From DASQDN01 sp035630195 (GTDB lineage Bacteria; Acidobacteriota; Terriglobia; Bryobacterales; Bryobacteraceae): a DNA stretch of 35,315 nucleotides. The DNA is taken from assembly GCA_035630195.1 (NCBI GenBank), contig DASQLD010000205.1:1-35315 (forward strand), written 5' to 3'. Positions 21,137 to 30,318 of the stretch are shown piece by piece; positions within the stretch are counted from its first letter, which is position 1, and each line of letters opens with the position of its first letter. The position numbers and the translations under genes are program-made. The notes beneath the pieces were generated by a model, which made no database searches, had not been told where the DNA came from, and saw only the letters and a program-made list of their open reading frames with translations.

Positions 21137-24100
21137 ATGAATCAAGCTGTTACGAATACTGGCTTACCTGTACAACAAGGGCTGTATGATCCTCAAAATG
21201 AAAAGGATGCTTGCGGTCTAGGCTTTATCGTCAACATCAACGGCGAGCCGTCGCACGACATTATTACAAAGGGCATTCAGATTCTCATCAATCTGACGCA
21301 CCGCGGTGCTTGCGGCTGCGACCCGGAGACCGGCGATGGCGCTGGAATTTTAATTCAAATTCCCGATAAATTCTTCCGTCGTGAATGCAAAACGCTCGGA
21401 TTTACTCTGCCGCCGGTGGGCGAGTACGGCGTTGGCATGGTGTTTTTGCCCGTCGAGCATACTCAGCGTCTGGTTGCCGAAGGGATATTTGAGCGCATTG
21501 CTGTTGAAGAGGGTTTGGCGGTACTCGGATGGCGTGATACCCCGGTCTATGGAGACGCGATAGGCCGCGTCGCGCGGGCCAGTCAGCCGTACATCGAACA
21601 GATCTTTATTCGATGCGCGCCGGGGATGGATCAAGATACGTTTGAGCGCAAGCTTTTTGTTGTGATGAAGCGCGTTGAGCGCGAAGTTCTCGAATCGCCT
21701 GAGATCAAAGATAAGAGCTTTTTCTATATCCCTTCGCTTTCCTCGCGCACCATCATTTATAAGGGTTTGTTGCTCGCTCCGCAGATCGCCAATTTCTACC
21801 GCGAGCTTTCTGATTCTGATGCGATGAGCGCCCTATGCCTGGTGCACCAGCGTTTCTCGACGAATACTTTCCCAACTTGGCAACTGGCGCATCCGTTCCG
21901 CACAATCTGCCACAACGGAGAGATCAACACCGTGCGTGGAAATACGAACTGGATGTACGCTCGTCAGTCTGTGATGCAGTCGCCGTTGTTTGACGACATC
22001 AATCAGCTTTTCCCGATCATTCCGGCCAATGGCAGTGATTCGGCGGCCCTCGACAACGCGGTACACATGCTGCGCATGTCCGGTCGCGAACTGCCGCATG
22101 TTATGGCGATGCTCATCCCTGAAGCGTGGGATGCGGATACGACGATGTATCCCGAAAAAAGAGCGTTCTACGAGTATCACGCTTCCTTGATGGAGCCATG
22201 GGACGGACCGGCCGCAGTTGCCTTCACCGACGGAAAGGTGATCGGCGCGACGCTCGACCGGAATGGCTTGCGACCCGCGCGGTATCTCGTTACCAACGAC
22301 AATATATTGATCATGGCGTCGGAAACCGGTGTTCTTCCGGTCAAGCCCGAGGATGTCAAATATAAAGGACGTCTTCAACCCGGGCGCATGCTTCTCGTCG
22401 ATCTGCATCAGAAGCGCATTATTCCTGACGAGGAGTTGAAGCGTAATCTCGCCTCCCGCCGGCCTTACGGCCAATGGCTGAATGAGAATCAGATCGACCT
22501 CGAAAAGCTCCCTGCGCCATCGCGCGTACATGGAACGGATTTCGATACACTCATCCAGCGTCAAAGGGCTTTCGGTTACACAGACGAAGATATCCGGGCG
22601 CTAATGACGCCGATGGCCGTCAACGGCGAAGAAGCGATCGGGTCCATGGGGACCGACACGCCGCTAGCCTGTCTATCGGACAAGCCGCAAGTACTCTTCA
22701 ACTATTTCAAGCAGCTGTTCGCGCAGGTGACGAACCCTCCCATTGATCCGATTCGCGAGGAATTGGTCATGTCGTTGACCAGCTACATCGGGAACGAGCT
22801 GAATATTCTCGATGAGACTCCCCAGCATTGCCACACGCTGAAGCTCGAGCATCCGATCCTGACCAATTGGGATCTTGAGAAGCTGCGGCGCGTATCCACG
22901 AGCGACCTGCTGGCCACCACTTTGCCGGCGCTCTATCACGTCTCAGGCGGCGGATTGGAACTCGAACGCGCGCTCGACAGTCTCTGTAAGCGCGCTTCCT
23001 TCGCCATCAAGTCGGGATATTCAGTGTTGATCCTGTCTGATCGCAACGTCGATGCCGAGTCGGCTCCGATCCCCAGCTTGCTTGCCTTGACCGCGGTTCA
23101 CAACCACCTGGTGCGCGAAGGCACCCGAACACAAGTTGCGCTCATCATCGAATCAGGTGAGCCGCGCGAAGTGCAGCACTTCTGTCTGCTGATTGGATAC
23201 GGCGCCAGCGCGGTGAATCCGTATTTAGCAATTGAGACGCTCGAAGATCTCGCGCAAAAAGGCATGTTGCCTCCCGGAGCCACCTTCGAGAAAGCGCTCA
23301 AGCAATATAAGAAAGCCATCAACAAGGGTTTGCTGAAGGTCTTCTCGAAGATGGGAATCTCGACGCTGCAAAGCTATCGGGGCGCCCAGATCTTCGAAGC
23401 CATCGGACTGAACAAATCCCTTGTTCAGAAGTATTTCACAGGCACACCTTCTCGTATCGAAGGAGTTGGCCTCGACGTTCTTGCCCGCGAAGGGCAGATG
23501 AAGCACGATTTCGCTTTCCGGCCGATCACTGAATCGGACACGGAACTCGAAACGGGCGGATCATACCAATACCGGATCCGCGGTGAATTTCACCTGCTCA
23601 ATCCGCAGACGGTCAGCAAGCTACAGCACGCCGTTCAGCAGGAAAGCTTCGCAACGTTTAAAGAATTCTCGGCGCTGGTGAATGATCAGAGCCGGCAGCA
23701 CTGTACGCTTCGAGGGTTGATGAACTTCAAGCGAGGCGCCAAGCCGGTTTCGATTGACGAAGTCGAGCCCGCAAAAGAGATCGTCAAGCGTTTCGCAACC
23801 GGCGCCATGTCGTACGGCTCTATCAGTAAAGAAGCCCATGAGACGTTGGCCCAGGCGATGAACACGCTCGGAGGCCGATCGAACACCGGCGAAGGCGGTG
23901 AGGACGAGGACCGCTTCAAGACCAACCGGCGCAGCTCGATCAAGCAAGTCGCATCGGGTAGATTCGGCGTCACCACAAACTACCTTGTGAATGCCGATGA
24001 GTTGCAGATCAAGATCGCGCAGGGCGCCAAGCCCGGCGAAGGTGGTCAGTTGCCCGGCCACAAAGTGGATGAGAACATCGCGCGGACCCGGCATTCGATT

Positions 24101-25702
24101 CCCGGCGTCGGCCTGATCTCTCCTCCGCCGCACCACGACATTTACTCGATCGAAGATCTCGCGCAGTTGATCTACGATCTGAAGAACGTCAATCCGCAGG
24201 CGCGCGTTTCGGTCAAGCTTGTCGCCGAAGTTGGCGTCGGAACCGTCGCGGCGGGCGTCGCCAAAGCCCACGCGGACGTCGTTCTCATCAGCGGGTACGA
24301 CGGCGGCACTGGCGCGTCGCCGCTCACCTCCCTCAAGCACGCCGGCATTCCTTGGGAACTCGGCTTGGCTGAGACCCAGCAGGTTCTCGTCATGAATGAC
24401 CTGCGTAGTCGTATCGTCGTGCAGACGGACGGCAAGCTGCAAACCGGCCGTGACGTGGCCATCGCAGCGCTCCTTGGAGCCGAAGAGTTCGGCTTCTCCA
24501 CCGCGCCGCTCGTCACCATGGGCTGTATCATGATGCGCAAGTGTCATCTGAACACCTGCCCCGTCGGTATTGCCACCCAGGACCCGGCCCTGCGCGCCAA
24601 GTTCGCAGGCAAGCCGGAAAACGTCATTAACTACTTCTTCTTCCTCGCCGAAGAGGTTCGCGAAATCATGGCGAGCCTCGGAATCCGCAAGTTTGCGGAC
24701 ATGATCGGGCGCGTCGATCTTCTCGAAATGAAGGAAGCGGTCGATCACTGGAAGGCCAGCGGCCTCGATTTTTCGAGCATCCTCTACAACCCGGCGATGC
24801 CGGCCCGCGTCGGTCGCCGCTGCATGGTCGCGCAGGACCACGGCCTCGACCTCGCTCTCGACTACAAGCTGATCGATCACGCCAAAGAAGCGATCGATCA
24901 TGGCGCTCCAGTCGAGTTCAAGCTACCGATCAAGAACGTCCATCGAACGGTGGGCGCGATGCTAAGCGGCGAAATCGCAAAGAAGTATGGGTCTGCCGGT
25001 CTCCCCGACGACACCATCAAGTTCTACTTCACTGGTTCCGCCGGTCAAAGCTTCGGAGCATTTCTCTCGAAAGGTGTCACCCTTACGCTCGAAGGCGACT
25101 CCAATGACTACGTCGGCAAGGGGCTATCCGGTGGCCGCATCGTCGTGTTCCCGTCCAAGCAGTCCAACTTCGTACCAGAAGAAAACATCCTCATCGGAAA
25201 CGTTGTTCTGTACGGCGCAACCACAGGCGAGGCATTCTTTAACGGTGTTGCCGGCGAGCGTTTTGCCGTGCGTAATTCCGGCGCGACGGCGGTTGTCGAA
25301 GGTGTTGGCGATCACGGATGCGAATACATGACTGCCGGCCTGGTCGTCGTCCTTGGCAAAACCGGAAAGAACTTTGCAGCCGGAATGTCCGGAGGCTTCG
25401 CCTTCGTCCTCGATGAAACTGGCGAGTTCGCGTTAACGCTGTGCAACAAATCAGGCGTCGACCTCGACCCGCTCGATACCAAGGATATGGAGGCGGTGCG
25501 CAATCTTATCGAACGTCACGTCCAGTTCACAGGCAGCCCTCGCGGCCAGTGGATCCTCGAAAATTGGTCATCGATGCTATCGAAGTTTGTCAAAGTCTTC
25601 CCGCACGAGTACAAGCGCGTGAAGGGAGTTCCGCGAACCGAGCTAGCAGTGAAATCCATGGCTGTGAAAGGAAGCGAAACAACGCAGGAGGTGCGCGCCT
25701 AG
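21137..25702 (+). CDS. gltB: Glutamate synthase large subunit
   Basis: This is the large subunit of the NADPH-dependent glutamate synthase, which makes two glutamates from glutamine and 2-oxoglutarate. At 1521 residues it is of normal length. A 25-residue propeptide precedes the nucleophile Cys26 (DACGLGF) of the class II glutaminase domain. The FMN-binding synthase domain includes GAKPGEGGQLPG, and the 3Fe-4S cysteines are C1130, C1136 and C1141 with the normal C-x5-C-x4-C spacing. The C-terminal GXGXG beta-helix is complete. GGAGGG five bases before the ATG gives a firm start. The gene runs straight into gltD with no gap, and is divergent from a LysR regulator. Confidence 0.98.
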   Translation: MNQAVTNTGLPVQQGLYDPQNEKDACGLGFIVNINGEPSHDIITKGIQILINLTHRGACGCDPETGDGAGILIQIPDKFFRRECKTLGFTLPPVGEYGVGMVFLPVEHTQRLVAEGIFERIAVEEGLAVLGWRDTPVYGDAIGRVARASQPYIEQIFIRCAPGMDQDTFERKLFVVMKRVEREVLESPEIKDKSFFYIPSLSSRTIIYKGLLLAPQIANFYRELSDSDAMSALCLVHQRFSTNTFPTWQLAHPFRTICHNGEINTVRGNTNWMYARQSVMQSPLFDDINQLFPIIPANGSDSAALDNAVHMLRMSGRELPHVMAMLIPEAWDADTTMYPEKRAFYEYHASLMEPWDGPAAVAFTDGKVIGATLDRNGLRPARYLVTNDNILIMASETGVLPVKPEDVKYKGRLQPGRMLLVDLHQKRIIPDEELKRNLASRRPYGQWLNENQIDLEKLPAPSRVHGTDFDTLIQRQRAFGYTDEDIRALMTPMAVNGEEAIGSMGTDTPLACLSDKPQVLFNYFKQLFAQVTNPPIDPIREELVMSLTSYIGNELNILDETPQHCHTLKLEHPILTNWDLEKLRRVSTSDLLATTLPALYHVSGGGLELERALDSLCKRASFAIKSGYSVLILSDRNVDAESAPIPSLLALTAVHNHLVREGTRTQVALIIESGEPREVQHFCLLIGYGASAVNPYLAIETLEDLAQKGMLPPGATFEKALKQYKKAINKGLLKVFSKMGISTLQSYRGAQIFEAIGLNKSLVQKYFTGTPSRIEGVGLDVLAREGQMKHDFAFRPITESDTELETGGSYQYRIRGEFHLLNPQTVSKLQHAVQQESFATFKEFSALVNDQSRQHCTLRGLMNFKRGAKPVSIDEVEPAKEIVKRFATGAMSYGSISKEAHETLAQAMNTLGGRSNTGEGGEDEDRFKTNRRSSIKQVASGRFGVTTNYLVNADELQIKIAQGAKPGEGGQLPGHKVDENIARTRHSIPGVGLISPPPHHDIYSIEDLAQLIYDLKNVNPQARVSVKLVAEVGVGTVAAGVAKAHADVVLISGYDGGTGASPLTSLKHAGIPWELGLAETQQVLVMNDLRSRIVVQTDGKLQTGRDVAIAALLGAEEFGFSTAPLVTMGCIMMRKCHLNTCPVGIATQDPALRAKFAGKPENVINYFFFLAEEVREIMASLGIRKFADMIGRVDLLEMKEAVDHWKASGLDFSSILYNPAMPARVGRRCMVAQDHGLDLALDYKLIDHAKEAIDHGAPVEFKLPIKNVHRTVGAMLSGEIAKKYGSAGLPDDTIKFYFTGSAGQSFGAFLSKGVTLTLEGDSNDYVGKGLSGGRIVVFPSKQSNFVPEENILIGNVVLYGATTGEAFFNGVAGERFAVRNSGATAVVEGVGDHGCEYMTAGLVVVLGKTGKNFAAGMSGGFAFVLDETGEFALTLCNKSGVDLDPLDTKDMEAVRNLIERHVQFTGSPRGQWILENWSSMLSKFVKVFPHEYKRVKGVPRTELAVKSMAVKGSETTQEVRA

Positions 25703-27118
25703 ATGGGAAAAGTAACCGGGTTCCTTGAGTACTCACGCGAGCTGCCATCGCGCAGACCTGCGCGAGAGCGGATCAACGACTACTTTGAAATCTATCAGCC
25801 CTTCCCGAAAGCCGCCGTGCAAACCCAGGCAGCGCGTTGCATGGATTGCGGCGTTCCGTTCTGTCACACCGGCTGTCCGGTCAACAACATCATTCCCGAT
25901 TGGAATGACTTCGTCTATCGCGACCGCTGGAAAGACGCCATTCGTCAGCTTCACGCAACGAACAACTTCCCCGAGTTCACCGGACGAATTTGTCCCGCGC
26001 CGTGCGAGGCCGCTTGCGTTCTCGGTATCAACGAGCCGCCCGTCACCATCAAGAACGTCGAAAAGTCTATCGTTGAGCATGCCTTCGGAGAAGGCTGGAT
26101 TCAGCCCGAACCTCCGGAGTTCAAGACTGGTAAACGAATCGCCGTCATCGGATCTGGGCCAGCCGGAATGGCTGCATCGCAGCAGCTCGCGCGCGCCGGC
26201 CATGACGTAACACTCTTTGAGAAGTGGGACCGCATCGGTGGCCTGCTTCGCTACGGCATTCCCGATTTCAAGATGGAGAAGTGGACCATCGATCGGCGCA
26301 TGGAACAGATGACCGCCGAAGGAGTAAAGTTCGTCACCAACGCTCACGTCGGTGTGAATGTTCCTGTCGAGGATCTTAAGAAGGACTTCGACGTCATCCT
26401 CCTGACCGGCGGCGCCGAGCAGCCTCGCAATCTGAACGTTCCCGGCCGCGATCTCAAGGGCATTCACTTCGCGATGGAATTTCTTCCGCAGCAGAATAAA
26501 GTCAACGCGGGCGATCATCTGGACAGCCAGATTCTCGCCACCGGGAAGAACGTCATCATCATTGGTGGCGGTGATACGGGCGCCGATTGCGTCGGTACAT
26601 CCCATAGACAAAAGGCAAAATCGGTAACACAATTCGAAATCATGCCCAAGCCGCCGGACGAGCGGTCCGCATTGACACCGTGGCCTCTTTGGCCGCTTCA
26701 ACTGCGAATCGAAAGCTCGCACGAAGAGGGCGGTGTGCGCGATTGGTCGATCAGCACCGTCAAATTCAGTGGCGACGAATACGGCAATGTTAAGAAATTG
26801 CACGCCGTACGCGTCGGTCCCCCACCGAAGTTTGAAGCCGTTCCCGGCAGCGAATACGAACTCGATGCCGATCTCGTACTTCTCGCCATGGGCTTCACCG
26901 GTCCGGTCCGGAGCGGCCTCGTTGAACAGCTTGGGGTCGACGTCAACGTTCGCGGCAACGTCGCGACCGACGATAACTATCAAACATCCGTCGAAAACGT
27001 CTTTGCCGCCGGCGATCTACGGCGCGGTCAGTCGCTGGTCGTATGGGCCATCGCCGAAGGTCGCAAAGCCGCCCGGGCCATCGATCTCCACCTGATGGGC
27101 AAGACAAAACTCACGTAA
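25703..27118 (+). CDS. gltD: Glutamate synthase small subunit
   Basis: This is the NADPH-oxidising subunit that feeds electrons to GltB through iron-sulfur clusters. At 471 residues it has normal length. N-terminal 4Fe-4S cysteines are seen at 46, 49, 54 and 58 (ARCMDCGVPFCHTGCP), and at 97, 101 and 105 (RICPAPCEAAC). The FAD-binding motif GSGPAG is at 150-155. The NADPH-binding motif GGGDTGADC lies near 288-296. The ATG immediately follows the gltB stop. A TonB-dependent receptor gene begins only 35 bases after its stop, so readthrough into unrelated transport genes is possible. Confidence 0.97.
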   Translation: MGKVTGFLEYSRELPSRRPARERINDYFEIYQPFPKAAVQTQAARCMDCGVPFCHTGCPVNNIIPDWNDFVYRDRWKDAIRQLHATNNFPEFTGRICPAPCEAACVLGINEPPVTIKNVEKSIVEHAFGEGWIQPEPPEFKTGKRIAVIGSGPAGMAASQQLARAGHDVTLFEKWDRIGGLLRYGIPDFKMEKWTIDRRMEQMTAEGVKFVTNAHVGVNVPVEDLKKDFDVILLTGGAEQPRNLNVPGRDLKGIHFAMEFLPQQNKVNAGDHLDSQILATGKNVIIIGGGDTGADCVGTSHRQKAKSVTQFEIMPKPPDERSALTPWPLWPLQLRIESSHEEGGVRDWSISTVKFSGDEYGNVKKLHAVRVGPPPKFEAVPGSEYELDADLVLLAMGFTGPVRSGLVEQLGVDVNVRGNVATDDNYQTSVENVFAAGDLRRGQSLVVWAIAEGRKAARAIDLHLMGKTKLT

Positions 27119-27140
27119 CACGACCTCCCTCAGCAGGAAC

Positions 27141-27166
27141 TGGGCCAAACTTAATGTTCTGGCCCA
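27141..27166. repeat. 7-bp inverted repeat around the receptor start codon
   Basis: TGGGCCA (27141-27147) and TGGCCCA (27160-27166) are exact complements with a 12-base loop containing the proposed ATG at 27154. It lacks a T-run, so it is not a classic terminator of gltD. It could limit translation or transcription into the receptor gene. Confidence 0.5.
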
Positions 27167-30100
27167 AAATCTGCAAATCTGCTAACATTCTGGGACGGTT
27201 TGCTGTGCGTTCCCTCGCGATTTTAAGCCTCTTAACCGTCCTGCCGAGCTATGCGCAGGTCCAGTGGGGTGGCGTGCGCGGAACGGTTTCAGACCCCTCG
27301 GGAGCGGTCATTCCCGGCGCGTACGTCGGCGCCACTAGCAACACCGTTCCTCGGGGTCTCACCACCCATACAGACGAGCGAGGCTACTTCACGATTCCCG
27401 CGTTGCCAGTGGGTTCCTACACCATCACCGTATCGGCTCCCGGCTTTCACACTCTGATCTACCACCATCTCGAAGTCCGGCTCGGCGTGCAGTTGACCTT
27501 CAACGCGCGTCTTACCCTGGGTTCGGTTGCGGACTCGATCGAAGTCAACGAACCGATGGCGCCGGCCGATCTGACAACGTCCCAAACTGCCACACAGATC
27601 AACGCCAATACTTTCGAAGCGCTGGCGCGAGGACGCAGCTTCCATACCATATTGATGATGGCTCCCGGTGTCCGTCATGAGGCCAAGGCAGGCGCGAACG
27701 GCGTCGGTGGAATCTCCGTTGATGGCGCGAGCGGCTCGGAAAACAGCTACTTCATCGACGGTGTGGAAGTCACCGATGTGTTGACCGGCGCCTTACGCGC
27801 CCAGAACTCCGTACCCTTCGAATTCATCCGCGAGCTTCAGGTGAAGAGCGGTGGATTTGAAGCGGAGTTCGGTGGCGCCACCGGTGGCGTAGTGAACGTA
27901 ACAACACGAGGTGGATCGAATGAGATTCATGGCGAGCTGCAGCTAGAAAGCACCGCATCCAACTGGAATGCCGGCGATCGAGGGTTTTATCAGCGGTCGG
28001 CTTCCGATCCGTTGCAAGCCGAATTCCTCCGGCCGCGCGAAGACAACTATTCGATCCTATACCCTGGTTTCTCCCTCGGCGGACCACTGCTCAGGGATCG
28101 CCTATTCGGCTATGCCAGCTACATGCCTGAATTCGAACGCACGGCGCGGGTAATCGACCACGAACTGGACGGCCGGGGTGTCTACAACATGGATCGGATC
28201 CGACACTACCTGCTTGGTCGTCTCGATTATTCCCCCGTCGCCAGACTACAGCTTTCGAGTTCCTGGGTTTGGTCCCCTGCGCGTCGGCAGGGTGCGCTCC
28301 CGATGCGCGATCCGCGTCTGAGGCCTGCATCCAACGACCTGAACGAACTAGGTGAATACGTGCCGTCACAGACCGCGAGCCTCACTGCAACCTACAGCCT
28401 CGATAGCCGAACCTTGATCTCCGCACGCTACGGCTACAAATACCTCAACAGCCGGACCAGCAACTATGGACTGTCGGGACTGCCCTATTGGGTTTATCGA
28501 ACGCCGTCCACCGGCATGGCAGGCGTACCTGACGAGTTAGCCGGAGCATCCGGAACCCAAAACTACGCTGGCTCACTAGCCACATGGCGTGACGTAACCA
28601 GCCGCACCAACCTCTACCTCGATGGCAGCCGTGTCACCACCATCGCCGGTCAACAGCACATCCTCAAAGCCGGTTATACGATGAACCGCATCTTCAACGA
28701 TCCGCTCGATGGCTATCCCTATGGACGATTCGACATCTACTGGGGCCGTGGCTTCACCAGAGGCGGCTCAGTAGACGAGCGTGGCCGCTATGGCTATTAC
28801 ATCTGGGAGGACGGCCCCCGTCATAATACGAGCGCCCTCGGACGCAATCACGGCATGTACGTGCAGGACACGTGGCGATTCACACCACGTTTGACCATCA
28901 ACGTCGGAGCGCGGCTCGAGCGTGAATACATGCCTCCATATCAGCGGATCGTCAACGGACGTCAGGTCGCCAACCCGATCGACTTCGGTTGGGGCGACAA
29001 GATCGCCCCGCGCCTCGGAGCCGCCTGGGATATCACCGGTACCGGGAAATGGAAACTTAGCGGAAGCTTTGGACTCTTCTATGACGTGATGAAGTACGGG
29101 CTCGCTCGGGCGGCCTTCGGCGGCGAAACCTGGATGAGCCATGTGTACCGCCTCGATGACACAAACCTCTCCGCTCTAAGCCTCCAGAATCCTGGTGCGC
29201 TAGGAGCGCCCATCGCAAGTATTAACAACCGTTCCGTTCCGGTTAACGAGCAAGGCGAATGGCAGGGCATTGACCCCGCCATGAAGCCTTATACGTTGCG
29301 CGAGATGACCCTCTCGCTCGAACGACGCATCGGATCGCGCTTCGTGCTCGGCGCTCGATACACCCGCAAAGACCTCTTGCGCGCAATCGAGGACATCGGC
29401 GTACTGGATCGAAACGACAACGAGGTTTATATTGTAGGCAATCCCGGCTTCGGCCTGACACGCGATCCTACATCAGTCTACGGCGGCAGGACGCCAAATG
29501 GTCAGGAGTGGCTGGTACCGCGGGCCAAGCGGCAATATGATGCCCTTGAGTTCCGTGCGGAAGGAACCATCCGGCGCTACTCTCTGCTGGCGTCGTATAC
29601 GTTCAGCCGTCTCTACGGCAACTACGCCGGCCTTGCGAACTCCGACGAAGCCGGACGCATGGACCCCAGCATCTCGCGGTCGTTCGACCTGCCGACCTAC
29701 TACTTCGACAGCACCGGCAGCCAGCGTAACACCGAAGGCCGTCTTGCCACCGATCGTCCGCATGTATTCAAGCTCTTCGGATGGCGCGACTTCAACAATC
29801 GCTTCGGAGTGACCAACATCGGTATCACGCAGGTCGCCATGTCGGGAGGCCTGGATTCCACCACCGTTACCTACATGACCGCGCCTATGTTCCCGTTCGG
29901 ACGCGGCGATCTCGGCCGCATGCCGGTCTTCACTCAGACCGATCTCAATTTCGGTCACGCCTTTCGCATCGGTGAGCGATTCGGGTTGAAATTCGAAGCC
30001 AACGCGACAAACCTGCTAAACCAGGCGACCGTCATATCGCGCGTCACGCAGATGAACTGGAACAGCAATATCACGCGTAACGAGTTGCCGCTGTCGCAGT

Positions 30101-30315
30101 TCTTTCAGGGCTTCAACCTGAGCAACTTCGTTCGACCCGGGGCGTCGAATTACAACGCGATCTACGGCCTGCCCGGGGGCGACCCTGTGGATGGAGGTGT
30201 GGTATATCATGGCGGTAAATCCGATTTGAGTAGTGCCTACCTCGCGAACCATCCAGGCTTCGGCGCATATCAAGGACCACGCTCATTCCGATTCGCAGTT
30301 CGACTGACTTTCTAA
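27154..30315 (+). CDS. TonB-dependent outer membrane receptor, Oar-like with carboxypeptidase-regulatory-like domain
   Basis: This protein of about 1053 residues starts with a Sec signal peptide ending SYAQ near residue 35. A carboxypeptidase-regulatory-like (Cna-B type) domain follows from about 41 to 122 (VRGTVSDPSGAVIPGAYV). A plug domain comes next, with DGVEVTD and GGFEAEFGGATGGVVNV, then a large beta-barrel ending in aromatic F (FAVRLTF). Such receptors are numerous in Acidobacteria and import oligosaccharides, peptides or other large nutrients with TonB energy; the ligand is unknown. ATG 27154 is chosen; GTG 27205 with GGGACGG upstream is the alternative. The sulfatase gene begins three bases after its stop. 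Confidence 0.92.
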   Translation: MFWPKICKSANILGRFAVRSLAILSLLTVLPSYAQVQWGGVRGTVSDPSGAVIPGAYVGATSNTVPRGLTTHTDERGYFTIPALPVGSYTITVSAPGFHTLIYHHLEVRLGVQLTFNARLTLGSVADSIEVNEPMAPADLTTSQTATQINANTFEALARGRSFHTILMMAPGVRHEAKAGANGVGGISVDGASGSENSYFIDGVEVTDVLTGALRAQNSVPFEFIRELQVKSGGFEAEFGGATGGVVNVTTRGGSNEIHGELQLESTASNWNAGDRGFYQRSASDPLQAEFLRPREDNYSILYPGFSLGGPLLRDRLFGYASYMPEFERTARVIDHELDGRGVYNMDRIRHYLLGRLDYSPVARLQLSSSWVWSPARRQGALPMRDPRLRPASNDLNELGEYVPSQTASLTATYSLDSRTLISARYGYKYLNSRTSNYGLSGLPYWVYRTPSTGMAGVPDELAGASGTQNYAGSLATWRDVTSRTNLYLDGSRVTTIAGQQHILKAGYTMNRIFNDPLDGYPYGRFDIYWGRGFTRGGSVDERGRYGYYIWEDGPRHNTSALGRNHGMYVQDTWRFTPRLTINVGARLEREYMPPYQRIVNGRQVANPIDFGWGDKIAPRLGAAWDITGTGKWKLSGSFGLFYDVMKYGLARAAFGGETWMSHVYRLDDTNLSALSLQNPGALGAPIASINNRSVPVNEQGEWQGIDPAMKPYTLREMTLSLERRIGSRFVLGARYTRKDLLRAIEDIGVLDRNDNEVYIVGNPGFGLTRDPTSVYGGRTPNGQEWLVPRAKRQYDALEFRAEGTIRRYSLLASYTFSRLYGNYAGLANSDEAGRMDPSISRSFDLPTYYFDSTGSQRNTEGRLATDRPHVFKLFGWRDFNNRFGVTNIGITQVAMSGGLDSTTVTYMTAPMFPFGRGDLGRMPVFTQTDLNFGHAFRIGERFGLKFEANATNLLNQATVISRVTQMNWNSNITRNELPLSQFFQGFNLSNFVRPGASNYNAIYGLPGGDPVDGGVVYHGGKSDLSSAYLANHPGFGAYQGPRSFRFAVRLTF

Positions 30316-30318
30316 TCC

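Noticed and set aside
23621..24901. 426-codon open frame antisense to gltB
   Set aside because: It is a shadow of the strongly conserved GltB coding frame, has no recognisable domain and no ribosome binding site.
25733..26983. 416-codon open frame antisense to gltD
   Set aside because: Same reason: GltD is unmistakable on the other strand, and GC-rich codon usage often leaves the opposite frame open.
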